From the NCBI RefSeq assembly GCF_030412965.1, contig NZ_JAUHJQ010000001.1, forward strand, positions 584,060-648,059: DNA of 64,000 bases, given 5' to 3'. Position numbers and translations under genes: made by a program. A model generated the notes under the pieces. It worked only from the letters and a program-made list of their open reading frames with translations. It was not told the DNA's origin and ran no database searches. This document shows positions 33,310 through 41,531 of the stretch, piece after piece (position 1 is the first letter of the stretch; every line of letters starts with the position of its first letter). This DNA comes from Nocardioides oceani (GTDB taxonomy: Bacteria > Actinomycetota > Actinomycetes > Propionibacteriales > Nocardioidaceae).

Positions 33310-34161
33310 TCAGGTCCTACGCTGCTGGCGCCCGAACCGGGCCAGGCAGTGCCACACCTGCTTGATGTGCTGCGGGGGGTGTCGACCAGAACGGGCTGCC
33401 GCTCCGAGCACCTCCGGGTCGAGGTCGTTCCCCAGCGACCGCGCGAGATCGACGATGTGCGGACCGCGGTACTCCACGTCGAAGTCATCGGGCGACGCCC
33501 TGAAGCCGGGATGGAACTCGACGCCGCAGCCCAACGCACGAGCCGCGTACTCCACTCCGGTCCCACGGAAGCACGGGTCCAGGACGACCGCTTCGACGTC
33601 CCTGGGAAGGCTCACCCCGCCGTGGACGTGAGCCTCGACGCAGTCGTCGAGGTCGTCGAACCCGGACTCATCCGCGATCTGGCCCAGGTGTGGCAGGAGG
33701 CTGGCATCGCCGACATCGACAGGCTCGAAGACCGAGTCCGGGAAGCAGAACGTGCAGCGGTGGGTGACCTCCGCTCGGAGCCGCAAGTACGCGGAGCCGA
33801 ACCGGACAGCACCGCCATACGGGTCCAGCTTCCGGTTCCAAGCACCGTAGACCGGGCGCGAGGAAGGCGGCGCGTCGTCGTAGCGCCCCTCGAAGAGCCG
33901 GCTCTCCCAACGCCAACGGTCACCGCCCGTGAAGGCGGTCAGCCCTCCGTTGGAGGTTCCGGTCTCGAACTGCGAGCGATACACCCTGTCGCGGGCCATG
34001 GACTCGATGACCATGCCGTCCCGGTAGGGCCAATCCGGATGGAACTGGAGGGTCACTCGCGGCGACGCACCAGGCTGCACAGCGGTCGAGGCTGCCGGGC
34101 GGATGGGCGTCACGAACGCATTCTCGGCCGAACCCCGCGCGCACGCACCCGCCGATGTCAC
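33310..34161 (-). CDS. DUF3626-domain protein
   Basis: About 283 residues from GTG 34161. Recognised by DUF3626 blocks: VTLQFHPDWPYRDGMVIESM, YRSQFETGTSNGGLTAFTGG, RWRWESRLFEGRYDDAP, RPVYGAWN, GGAVRFGSAYLRLRAEVTHR, CVEAHVHGGVSLPRDVEAVV, LDPCFRGTG. Function unknown; conserved His, Asp and Glu suggest an enzyme, and members are often on mobile DNA. The open frame extends to 34320 but that part is low-complexity; a better-looking N-terminus (SFGRSRVATELVEPPALAEV and on) lies in another minus frame at 34180-34330, so a frameshift near 34150 is possible. GC bias is weaker than in neighbours. Confidence 0.7.
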   Translation of the reverse strand: MTSAGACARGSAENAFVTPIRPAASTAVQPGASPRVTLQFHPDWPYRDGMVIESMARDRVYRSQFETGTSNGGLTAFTGGDRWRWESRLFEGRYDDAPPSSRPVYGAWNRKLDPYGGAVRFGSAYLRLRAEVTHRCTFCFPDSVFEPVDVGDASLLPHLGQIADESGFDDLDDCVEAHVHGGVSLPRDVEAVVLDPCFRGTGVEYAARALGCGVEFHPGFRASPDDFDVEYRGPHIVDLARSLGNDLDPEVLGAAARSGRHPPQHIKQVWHCLARFGRQQRRT

Positions 34162-34423
34162 GCGATCGCGTCGCGGGCATCCCTCCGCCCCTCGCCGGCG
34201 CACCGCGTCGGGCTGTCGTGGCGGACCGCGCTTCCAGGACGGTGAAGACCTCCGCGAGCGCCGGAGGTTCGACGAGCTCCGTGGCGACCCTGGAGCGGCC
34301 GAAGGAGGCGGCCAGCGCATGGAGTCCCGGGCCCCGGTGCCGGGCCGGCCCTCCCGACGCTTGCGGCACCTCCCTGCATCCGGGCCGCTGGCATGGGAAG
34401 CGCCGTCTCGCCCCGGGCCGGAT

Positions 34424-35416
34424 TCACGGCGTCCGGTAGGGACCAGCGTGGCTGGTCGGCACGGACACCTGTGCGGCCCTCGGGCCGACGGGTCGGCATG
34501 TGCCGAGTGGGACAGCGCACGCGAGCAGCCTGCTGCGTCCTCCTGTGACCGATTCGGTCAGGACCCGCTTGTTCGAGGCCCAGCCGACGTAGCGGTAGAT
34601 CTCGTCGTTGTCAGTCGCGACGGGGAAGCGACGCACGATGTGCCCGTCTGCCATCGCGCGAACTGTGCCATCGCTTCCCACGACGTGGCGTCCATCAGGC
34701 GACAGGGCTTCTGGCTCGAAGTCCGCGCGCCAACGGAGCTTCCCCGGATCGCTCAAGCTGGTCGGGCCCCACCGGTGGTAGCTCTTCCTCGGCTGGGCGA
34801 AGATGACGTCGTGCTCGACACTGACGAGACGAACGGACCGGGTGGTCAGGCGAACAGCGGACCCTGAACCTTCCTCGAGCACGTCGAGACCGTCGCCACC
34901 GCCGACGTAGACCCGTCCGTCATGGGCAGCAAGCACTTCGCCGCCGATGTTCTCCACGCTCTCGTCGAGGAGATGGCGACCGTCGAGGTCGACGACGTGC
35001 ACGTCGACCCAGCCGTAGGCAGTGGTGCTGCTCGCGATGCGGCCGACGTCGTCGGAGAGGATCTCGGTGACATAGAGGTCGGTGGTGTTCTGAGGACCGA
35101 TCGTGGTGAGGCGCCCGTCCGGACGGAGCATGCGGAACTTCCCGCCTGATCCCAGCACCCAGCCCTCGTCTGCGGTGCCGAGGAGGACGGATCTGAGCCC
35201 GAGCGCGGCCGGCAGACGCACTCGCGCACCGGTGACGAGGTGGAGCTGGCGGCCGGCGAGCCTGTCAGCTCGAACGGCCTCGGTGGCCGCGACGGTCGGA
35301 TGCGAGGCCGCCGCTTCCGCCGACGTGGTCGCAGCACCACCCGTGGTCATGCTGAGGACCGTGGAGAGGAGCAGGCTCGCCAGGGCGGATGCGCCGGCGG
35401 TTCTCGAGGTGTGCAT
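34424..35416 (-). CDS. Secreted protein with beta-propeller-like repeats
   Basis: About 330 residues from ATG 35416 (an in-frame ATG at 35494 would add 26). Signal peptide MHTSRTAGASALASLLLSTV followed by a small-residue region to about 42. The mature part repeats short blocks of the type 'GWVLGSGGKFRMLRPDGRLT', 'YGWVDVHVVDLDGRHLL', 'DGRVYVGGGDGLDVLEE', 'DGRHVVGSDGTVRAMADGHI', suggestive of propeller blades. No catalytic motif. No specific family recognised. Lies in the tRNA-flanked islet. Confidence 0.6.
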   Translation of the reverse strand: MHTSRTAGASALASLLLSTVLSMTTGGAATTSAEAAASHPTVAATEAVRADRLAGRQLHLVTGARVRLPAALGLRSVLLGTADEGWVLGSGGKFRMLRPDGRLTTIGPQNTTDLYVTEILSDDVGRIASSTTAYGWVDVHVVDLDGRHLLDESVENIGGEVLAAHDGRVYVGGGDGLDVLEEGSGSAVRLTTRSVRLVSVEHDVIFAQPRKSYHRWGPTSLSDPGKLRWRADFEPEALSPDGRHVVGSDGTVRAMADGHIVRRFPVATDNDEIYRYVGWASNKRVLTESVTGGRSRLLACAVPLGTCRPVGPRAAQVSVPTSHAGPYRTP

Positions 35417-35520
35417 GACAGCTGAGACGCCCGTCAGCGCCGAGATGTTCGCGAGCCTCGGGCCAGCCCGGTCTGGTGGGACTCTGTGGGACATCGGCCC
35501 GACCCCACCCCGACGGAGAA

Positions 35521-35553
35521 GGCCCCCGACCGCATCGCTGCTGGTCGAGGGCC
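35521..35553 (-). terminator. Terminator hairpin downstream of tRNA-Thr
   Basis: GGCCCCCGACC (35521) pairs with GGTCGAGGGCC (35543) with one mismatch and an 11-nt loop; it begins 9 nt after the tRNA 3' end in the direction of transcription. Confidence 0.7.
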
Positions 35554-35561
35554 CTCGTCGG

Positions 35562-35634
35562 AGCCGCCTGTCGGAATCGAACCGACGACCTATTCATTAC
35601 GAGTGAATCGCTCTACCGACTGAGCTAAGGCGGC
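35562..35634 (-). tRNA. tRNA-Thr (anticodon CGU)
   Basis: 73-nt cloverleaf on the minus strand: acceptor GCCGCCT/AGGCGGC, D arm with TAGCTCAGTCGGTAGAGC, anticodon stem ATTCA/TGAAT with loop CTCGTAA (anticodon CGT in DNA), T arm with GTTCGATTC. The discriminator is T and CCA is not encoded. Its 3' half is duplicated in degraded form at 33120. Confidence 0.93.
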
Positions 35635-35737
35635 GCGCTGCCCGGCGCGGTCGGGACCTGCCGGGCAACCCGGGTGAGTATACGGACGCCGCCTGCCGGG
35701 TGCGAAACCGGCGTACGCGTGCGGGCGGGAGCCCTGC

Positions 35738-35920
35738 TCAGGCCGCGAGGACGACCTTGGCCGGCTTCGCCGGGGCGAGGGTGTAGAGGGCCGACTGCTC
35801 GGCGCCGCACCAGCAGGTGAAGGTCGCGACGGGGCCCCGCTCGCTCTCGGCGACCGCCGTGACCTGGGAGGGGAAGATGAGCTGGCGCTTGGCGCAGGCG
35901 GTGCAGACGTGGGTGAACAC
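35738..35920 (-). CDS. Small zinc-ribbon-like protein
   Basis: 60 residues from GTG 35920 (AAAGGAC about 7 nt upstream). Two Cys pairs, CTAC at residues 6-9 and CWC near 36-38 (FTCWCGAEQSALYTL), could bind one zinc ion. The C-terminus is Ala/Lys/Pro-rich. No named family known to me; probably a conserved actinobacterial hypothetical. Divergent from the LysR gene. Confidence 0.7.
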   Translation of the reverse strand: MFTHVCTACAKRQLIFPSQVTAVAESERGPVATFTCWCGAEQSALYTLAPAKPAKVVLAA

Positions 35921-35982
35921 GGCGGGTCCTTTCTCGAGTCGGGATGCAGGGGTGCTGACTCCATTCTGGAGGCGCTCCAGTC

Positions 35983-36029
35983 ATAGGGGTAGCCTGAGTT
36001 TCCTTCGCACGACATAGGCTCGACCTATG
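35983..36029. promoter_or_regulatory. Two LysR-type boxes and leaderless promoter of the LysR gene
   Basis: CATAGG-CTCGA-CCTATG (36013-36029) is a perfect palindrome containing T-N11-A and including the ATG at 36027. ATAGG-GGTAG-CCTGA (35983-35997) is an imperfect version centred 31 bp upstream, about three helical turns. TAGGCT at 36015 is also a -10 placed 6 nt before the ATG, so a bound regulator would cover its own promoter: negative autoregulation, with possible control of the divergent zinc-ribbon gene. Confidence 0.5.
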
Positions 36030-36953
36030 CTTTCTGTGCACCAGCTCACATGCTTCCTCGCGACCTACGAGCAAGGGTCGCTGACCCGTGCGGCCGAGGA
36101 GCTCGGCTACGCCCAGCCGTCGGTCTCCGAGCAGATCCGCGCGCTCGAGAAGTCGCTGGGCGTGCAGCTGTTCCGCCGGGTCGGCCGCGGGGTGGTCCCG
36201 ACGACGGTGGCCGACACGCTGCGCCCGTACGCCGAGCGCGTGCTGGGCGCGATCGACGAGGCCGAGCGGGCGGTGCAGAGCGTGCGCTCGCTGGAGACCG
36301 GGACCATCCGGTTCGGGATGTTCGGGACCGCCCGCCTGTACGCCGGCGCGGGACTCGTCGCCGACGTGCTCGAGCGCTACCCCGGCGTGCGGGTCGAGCT
36401 GATCGGCCAGAACTCCACCGACGTGCAGGAGGAGCTGCGCCGCGGCCGGCTCGAGGCGGCGATGATCGCGGTGGCCGCGGCCGCCAGCGAGGGCATGACG
36501 ATCACCCCGGTGGCGCGCGACGAGCTCGTCTACATCTCCGCCGACCCCGAGCGGGTCGCCTCGCCGGTCACTGCGGCCCGGCTCTCGCAAGCTTCCCTCG
36601 TCATGCCGGAGACGACCTGGCGGGCCAACGACTCGACCCGGATCGTGCTGCGCCAGATGCTGCACGAGACCGGCCGGAACCCGGTCACGCGGATCGAGGT
36701 CGAGGACGTCGAGACCGCGGTCGAGCTGGTCGGCCGCGGCCTCGCCGACAGCGTCGTGCCCCGCGGGGTCGTCGACCAGCTGCTCCCGCGACTCGCCCCC
36801 AACGCCGGCTGGACCTCCCTGCGGCCCCGGCAGCACGACATCCTCGCGATCGTCCACCGCGCCGACGCGATCCTCTCGCCGGCCGCGCAGCTCATGATCG
36901 AGCTGGCGACCCGGCGCATCCAGGAGATCACCGAGCCGGTCCACCGACGCTGA
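36027..36953 (+). CDS. LysR-family transcriptional regulator
   Basis: 308 residues: N-terminal winged helix (MLSVHQLTCFLATYEQGSLT, RAAEELGYAQPSVSEQIRAL, EKSLGVQLFRRVGRGV) and a periplasmic-binding-like effector domain (about 90-295). Reads toward a TauD/TfdA dioxygenase gene 51 nt downstream, its likely target. The leaderless start fits the absence of a ribosome site. Confidence 0.94.
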   Translation: MLSVHQLTCFLATYEQGSLTRAAEELGYAQPSVSEQIRALEKSLGVQLFRRVGRGVVPTTVADTLRPYAERVLGAIDEAERAVQSVRSLETGTIRFGMFGTARLYAGAGLVADVLERYPGVRVELIGQNSTDVQEELRRGRLEAAMIAVAAAASEGMTITPVARDELVYISADPERVASPVTAARLSQASLVMPETTWRANDSTRIVLRQMLHETGRNPVTRIEVEDVETAVELVGRGLADSVVPRGVVDQLLPRLAPNAGWTSLRPRQHDILAIVHRADAILSPAAQLMIELATRRIQEITEPVHRR

Positions 36954-36970
36954 CCCGGTCCCCTGTTATT

Positions 36971-36989
36971 GTCGAGTTACTCACTCGAC
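36971..36989. promoter_or_regulatory. 19-bp perfect palindrome before the dioxygenase gene
   Basis: GTCGAGT-TACTC-ACTCGAC, 15 nt before the dioxygenase ATG and partly upstream of its AGGAGG site. Likely an operator; its half-sites (GTCGAGT) differ from the LysR boxes at 35983-36029, so a different regulator or an RNA hairpin is possible. Confidence 0.5.
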
Positions 36990-37004
36990 TTAGCAGGAGG
37001 AAGC

Positions 37005-37970
37005 ATGACCAGCACCCTGGACCGACCCGCCGGCTCGACGACGACCGCGCCGGTGCCCACCCTGCCCACCGTCCGCAAGGTCGGCGGCCGGATCGGCGCC
37101 GTCGTCGAGGGCGTCACCCTCGGCCCCGACCTCCACCCCGAGGTCGTCGCGACCGTCCGCGCCGCGCTCCTCGCCCACAAGGTCGTCTTCTTCCGCGGCC
37201 AGGACCACCTCGACGACGCCGGCCAGCTGGCCTTCGCCCAGCAGCTCGGCGCCCTCACCACCGCCCACCCGACGGTCAACACCGGCAGCGCCCACGTGCT
37301 CAGCCTCAACGCCACCAAGGGCATGGCCGCCAACAGCTGGCACACCGACGTCACCTTCGTCGACAAGATCCCCGCCATCAGCATCCTCCGCGGCGTCACC
37401 ATCCCGCCGTACGGCGGCAACACCGTCTGGGCCAACACCGTCGCGGCGTACGACGCGCTCACCCCGCCGCTGCGCGCGCTCGTCGACGGCCTGTGGGCGG
37501 TGCACACCAACGAGTACGACTACGTCGCCAGCTCCGAGGACCCCGAGGGCGACTCGCCGGACCGCGACGCCCTCGACCGCGGCCAGTTCCGCGCGACCTA
37601 CTACGAGACCGAGCACCCCGTGGTGCGCGTGCACCCAGAGACCGGCGAGCGCTCGCTGGTCCTCGGCCACTTCCTCAAGCGGTTCGTCGGGCTCAACACC
37701 AGCGAGTCGAGCGCCCTGTTCAAGCTCCTCCAGGACCGGGTCACGCGGCTGGAGAACACGGTCCGCTGGCAGTGGCAGCCCGGCGACGTCGCGATGTGGG
37801 ACAACCGCGCGACCCAGCACTACGCGGTCGCCGACTTCGACAACCACCGGCGCGAGGTACGCCGCGTGACGCTCGTCGGCGACGTACCCGTCTCGATCGA
37901 CGGCCGCACCAGCCGCGTCGTCGCCGGCAGCTCCGACGCCTACACCCGCATCGACGAGCTGATCAGCTGA
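37005..37970 (+). CDS. TauD/TfdA family Fe(II)/2-oxoglutarate dioxygenase
   Basis: 321 residues from ATG 37005 (AGGAGGAAGC upstream). Metal triad: His and Asp in SWHTDVTF (about residues 106-108) and distal His in ATQHYAV (about 262), with the 2-oxoglutarate Arg in [12 protein letters not shown]. Also KVVFFRGQ and [20 protein letters not shown], as in taurine and alkylsulfate dioxygenases. Probably releases sulfite or sulfate from an organosulfur compound, but TfdA-type ether cleavage cannot be excluded. Under the upstream LysR regulator by position. Confidence 0.92.
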   Translation: MTSTLDRPAGSTTTAPVPTLPTVRKVGGRIGAVVEGVTLGPDLHPEVVATVRAALLAHKVVFFRGQDHLDDAGQLAFAQQLGALTTAHPTVNTGSAHVLSLNATKGMAANSWHTDVTFVDKIPAISILRGVTIPPYGGNTVWANTVAAYDALTPPLRALVDGLWAVHTNEYDYVASSEDPEGDSPDRDALDRGQFRATYYETEHPVVRVHPETGERSLVLGHFLKRFVGLNTSESSALFKLLQDRVTRLENTVRWQWQPGDVAMWDNRATQHYAVADFDNHRREVRRVTLVGDVPVSIDGRTSRVVAGSSDAYTRIDELIS

Positions 37971-37990
37971 GGCCGAGGCTGACCGGAACG

Positions 37991-38064
37991 CGTGTGAAGC
38001 GACCACACAGTCGCTGCACACGCCGCCGGCGGCGTGTGAAGCGACCACAGGGTCGCTGGACACG
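37991..38064. terminator. Tandem pair of hairpins, bidirectional terminator
   Basis: A 42-bp unit is repeated: stem 1 CGTGTGAAGCGAC/GTCGCTGCACACG (37991-38022) and stem 2 CGTGTGAAGCGAC/GTCGCTGGACACG (38033-38064), each with a 6-nt loop. Between them CACGCCGCC-GGCGGCGTG (38019-38036) forms an alternative perfect stem. It separates the convergent dioxygenase and hydrolase genes. Confidence 0.7.
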
Positions 38065-38112
38065 CCGCCGGAGGACCACCGACCCGACGCCCGAGCCGGC
38101 AACGAGGACCGC

Positions 38113-39684
38113 TCAGCAGGTGAGGCCGTCCTCGGGGACGGTGCCGTCGAGCAGGTAGCCCTCGATCGCGTCGTCGACGCACGCGTTGCCGGAGTGGTAG
38201 CCGGTGTGCCCGTCGCCGTCGCGGGTGAGGAGCACCCCCGACTCCAGCTGGTCGGCGAGCGCCTCGGCCCAGGCGTAGGGGGTGGCGGGGTCGCGGGTGG
38301 TGCCGACCACGACGATCGGCGGGGCTCCCGAGGCGTCGACCTCGGGGGTCTCGACGGTCGCCTCGGACTCCACCCCGAGGCAACCGGCCAGCCCCCAGGC
38401 GAAGACCTCGCCGAAGGTCGGCGAGACCCGCTCGAAGGCCGGGACCTGTGTCGGCACGTCGGCGGGGTCGACGGCGGTCGGGTCGTCGAGGCAGTTGATC
38501 GCGAGGATCGCCTCGGCGCTGTTGTCGGTGTAGCCGTCGGGGCCGCGCGAGGCGTACGCGTCGGCCAGCTGCAGCAGCGGCACCCCGTCGCCCCCGAACG
38601 CCGCACCGAGCGCGCGGCTGAGCAGGAACCAGTACTCGCGGTTGTAGAGCGGCGTGACGATCCCGTAGAAGGCGTTGCCGACCGCGAGCTCCCGCTCCCC
38701 CGCGGGCAGCGGCTCGGCGTCGACCTGGTCGAGGAAGTCGGTCAGCCGCTGCAGCCCACCCTCGACCGAGTCGCCCAGCGGGCAACCGGCCTGCGCGACG
38801 CAGTCCTCGACGTAGGCGCGGAGGGCGGTCTCGAAGCCCTCGGCCTGGCCCAGCGCCTGCTGCCGCGGGGTCAGGGAGAGGTCGACCGCACCGTCGAGGA
38901 CGAGACGACCGGCGCGGTCGGGGAAGAGCTCGGCGTACGTCGCCCCCAGCTTGGTGCCGTACGACGCGCCGAAGTAGGCCAGCGTCGACTCCCCCAGCGC
39001 CGAGCGCAGCACGTCCATGTCCATGGCGGCCTCGACGGTCGTCACGTGGTTCGCCAGGTCCCCCGACTCGGCCGCGCAGCCGGCGTTGAAGGCACGCTGG
39101 GCCTGCTCGAGCGCGGCGGCCTCCTCGCGGTCGTCGGGGGAGGGGTCGGCGGCCAGGAAGACGTCGAGCTGCTCGTCGGAGACGCAGTCGACCGCCGCGG
39201 AGAAGCCGGTGCCCCGGGGGTCGAAGCCGACGAGGTCGTAGCGCTCCAGCAGCCGGTCGCCGAACGCCAGGCCGGCCTGCGCGGCGTACGTCGTGCCGGG
39301 TGCGCCGGGCCCGCCGGGGTTGACCACCAGCGAGCCGATCCGTGCGTCGGGGTCCTGCGCCGGGACGCGGAGGACGGCGATCTCGATGGTCTCGCCGCCG
39401 GGCTCGGCGTAGTCGAGCGGCACGGTGAGCCGAGTGCACTCCTGGTCGCCGCACGCCTGCCAGTCCAGGCCCTGCTCGTAGAAGCGGGCCAGGGCCGGGC
39501 GGGGCGCGTCCTGCGCGCCCGGGGCCGGCGTCGTGGTCGGCGCCGGGACGGTGCGGGCGGCGTCCTCGGGCGAGCCGTCGGAGCCCGACCCGCTGGACAG
39601 CCCGGCGATCGCGATCCCGATGCCGCCGAGGACGAGCGCGGCGACGAGCACCAGCACGATGACCCGGACGGTTCCCTGCTTCAT
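38113..39684 (-). CDS. Secreted/anchored alpha/beta hydrolase, tripeptidyl-aminopeptidase (TAP) family
   Basis: 523 residues. One N-terminal hydrophobic helix (about 7-28) then a Ser/Pro/Thr linker: uncleaved anchor or signal peptide. Hydrolase fold: oxyanion NPGGPGAPG, DPRGTG, nucleophile in YFGASYGTKLG (GxSxG), Asp in GTTRDPATPY, His in DGDGHTGYH; several Cys pairs fit an extracellular location. The C-terminal part matches the TAP-like domain. Its ATG overlaps the holB stop (ATGA), an odd pairing of an exported peptidase with replication genes that is nevertheless conserved in actinobacteria. Confidence 0.92.
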   Translation of the reverse strand: MKQGTVRVIVLVLVAALVLGGIGIAIAGLSSGSGSDGSPEDAARTVPAPTTTPAPGAQDAPRPALARFYEQGLDWQACGDQECTRLTVPLDYAEPGGETIEIAVLRVPAQDPDARIGSLVVNPGGPGAPGTTYAAQAGLAFGDRLLERYDLVGFDPRGTGFSAAVDCVSDEQLDVFLAADPSPDDREEAAALEQAQRAFNAGCAAESGDLANHVTTVEAAMDMDVLRSALGESTLAYFGASYGTKLGATYAELFPDRAGRLVLDGAVDLSLTPRQQALGQAEGFETALRAYVEDCVAQAGCPLGDSVEGGLQRLTDFLDQVDAEPLPAGERELAVGNAFYGIVTPLYNREYWFLLSRALGAAFGGDGVPLLQLADAYASRGPDGYTDNSAEAILAINCLDDPTAVDPADVPTQVPAFERVSPTFGEVFAWGLAGCLGVESEATVETPEVDASGAPPIVVVGTTRDPATPYAWAEALADQLESGVLLTRDGDGHTGYHSGNACVDDAIEGYLLDGTVPEDGLTC

Positions 39685-40838
39685 CGTCGGCTCCCCTGGT
39701 CGGGCACGCGCAGCGCGACCATCATCGACTCCAGCGCCAGCGCGACCGGCACGTTGAACTCCAGCATCTGCTCGCGCGCCTCGAAGATCCAGCCGATGCG
39801 GCGCAGGTTCAGCTCCGGCGTCGAGGTGCGGGCGACCTGCTCGACGGCGGGCCGGATGTCGGAGTTGACCAGCTCGGCGGGTGCGCCGGTGGCGATGGCG
39901 ATGGCGTCGCGGTAGACCGAGACCAGGTCCATCAGGCCGCGGTCCACGACGTCGAGGTGGCGCCGCTTGGCGCGGGTCTTCTGGCCCCGCTCGAGCGTGG
40001 CGAGGGCCGGGGCGTACTCCCGTGGCCGGCGTCCGCGCTCCACCACGCCGTACGACGAGTCCAGGTCGGCCTTCTCCCGGGCGTCGAGCTCGCCGGTCAG
40101 CACGTCGGCCTCCTCCTTGGTGACCTCCGCGAGGCGGGAGGCCGCGCGCATGCAGGCGCCGAGGCTGGTCAGCTGCACCGGGATGCCGACGACCTCGGCG
40201 CGCCGGGCCCGGGCGCCCTCGTCGCGGGCGAGCGCCCGCGCGCGACCGATGTGCCCCTGGCTGGCGCGGGCGGCGTACGCCGCGAGCGACGGCTCCACGC
40301 CGTCGGCCCGGACCAGGAACCTCGCGACGTCGTCGGTCGCCGGCGTCGCGAGCGTGACCAGCCGGCAGCGCGACCGGATGGTCGGCAGGACGTCCTCGAC
40401 GGTGGGCGCGCAGAGCATCCACACGGTCCGGTCGGTCGGCTCCTCGATCGCCTTGAGCAGCGCGTTGCACGCCTGGTCGGTGAGCCGGTCGGCGTCCTCC
40501 ACGACCAGCACCTGCCAGCGGCGGCCGACGGGGGCCAGCGCGGAGCGGCGCACCAGCTCGCGCACCTCGTCGACGCCGATGGAGAGCTTCTCGGTCCGCA
40601 CGACGGTCACGTCGGCGTGCGACCCGCCGAGCGCGGTGCGGCACTCGTGGCAGCTGCCGCAGCCGGCCTGCTCGCACTGCAGCGCGGCCGCGAAGGCGAC
40701 CGCGGCGTTCGAGCGCCCCGACCCCGGCGGGCCGGTGAACAGCCACGCGTGGCTCATGCCGTGCCCCTCGGCCGCGGTCCGCAGCGCCTCGACCGAGCGG
40801 CCCTGACCGACCAGCGACTCCCAGACGGTCGCGGTCAT
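39681..40838 (-). CDS. holB: DNA polymerase III subunit delta'
   Basis: 385-residue clamp-loader subunit. AAA+ features: FTGPPGSGRSNAA (P-loop), zinc finger CEQAGCGSCHEC (C-X4-C-X2-C-X2-C), VLVVEDADRLTDQACNALLK, IEEPTDRTVWMLCAP, IRSRCR (sensor/SRC motif). ATGA overlaps couple it to tmk upstream and the TAP-family hydrolase downstream. Confidence 0.95.
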   Translation of the reverse strand: MTATVWESLVGQGRSVEALRTAAEGHGMSHAWLFTGPPGSGRSNAAVAFAAALQCEQAGCGSCHECRTALGGSHADVTVVRTEKLSIGVDEVRELVRRSALAPVGRRWQVLVVEDADRLTDQACNALLKAIEEPTDRTVWMLCAPTVEDVLPTIRSRCRLVTLATPATDDVARFLVRADGVEPSLAAYAARASQGHIGRARALARDEGARARRAEVVGIPVQLTSLGACMRAASRLAEVTKEEADVLTGELDAREKADLDSSYGVVERGRRPREYAPALATLERGQKTRAKRRHLDVVDRGLMDLVSVYRDAIAIATGAPAELVNSDIRPAVEQVARTSTPELNLRRIGWIFEAREQMLEFNVPVALALESMMVALRVPDQGSRR

Positions 40839-41467
40839 CGCCGGGCCTGCCCGAGCAGCGGCTCGACCCCCGCACGGACGGTCGCCGCGATCTCCTCGAC
40901 CGGCGCGCGGGCGTCCAGCACGAGGTAGTGGTCGGGGTCGGCCTGCGCCAGCCGCAGGAACGCCTCGCGCACGCGGCGGTGGAAGTCCAGCGACTCCCCC
41001 TCGATCTTGTCGCGGTCGGCGAACCGCTCCAGGCCCTGCTCCGGCTCGAGGTCGAGCACGACGGTCAGGTGGGGGCGCAGGTCGTCGGTGGCCCAGCGCG
41101 AGATCCGCTCGACCATCGCGACGTCCAGGTCGCGGCCGGCGCCCTGGTAGGCCAGCGAGGAGTCGACGTACCGGTCCATCACCACGACCTCGCCGCGCTC
41201 GAGGGCGGGACGCACCAGCCGCGCGACGTGCTCGGCGCGGTCGGCGGCGTAGAGCAGCGCCTCGGTGCGGGGGTCGAGGGCGCCGGTCGCCGGGTCCAGC
41301 ACGAGCCGGCGCAGCTCGCGGCCGACCTCGGTGTCGCCGGGCTCGAAGGTCGAGACGACGACGTACCCCTCCTCCTCCAGCCATGCCCGGAGCCGGCGGG
41401 ACTGGGTGGACTTGCCCGAGCCCTCGCCACCCTCGAAGCAGACGAGGACGCCGGTCGTTGGGTGCAC
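40835..41467 (-). CDS. tmk: Thymidylate kinase
   Basis: 210 residues; phosphorylates dTMP to dTDP. P-loop FEGGEGSGKST, FEPGDTEVGRELR (variant of the TREPGGT motif with D for G/T), DRYVDSSLAYQG (DRY/DRF motif), lid with DRDKIEGESLDFHRRVREAF. Start GTG 41467. Divergent from the BrkB gene. Confidence 0.96.
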   Translation of the reverse strand: MHPTTGVLVCFEGGEGSGKSTQSRRLRAWLEEEGYVVVSTFEPGDTEVGRELRRLVLDPATGALDPRTEALLYAADRAEHVARLVRPALERGEVVVMDRYVDSSLAYQGAGRDLDVAMVERISRWATDDLRPHLTVVLDLEPEQGLERFADRDKIEGESLDFHRRVREAFLRLAQADPDHYLVLDARAPVEEIAATVRAGVEPLLGQARR

Positions 41468-41531
41468 GGCCCGAACCTACGTGGGGGCACCGACACCGGC
41501 CAACGCCGGGCGCCTGCCAGACTCCCCGGCC

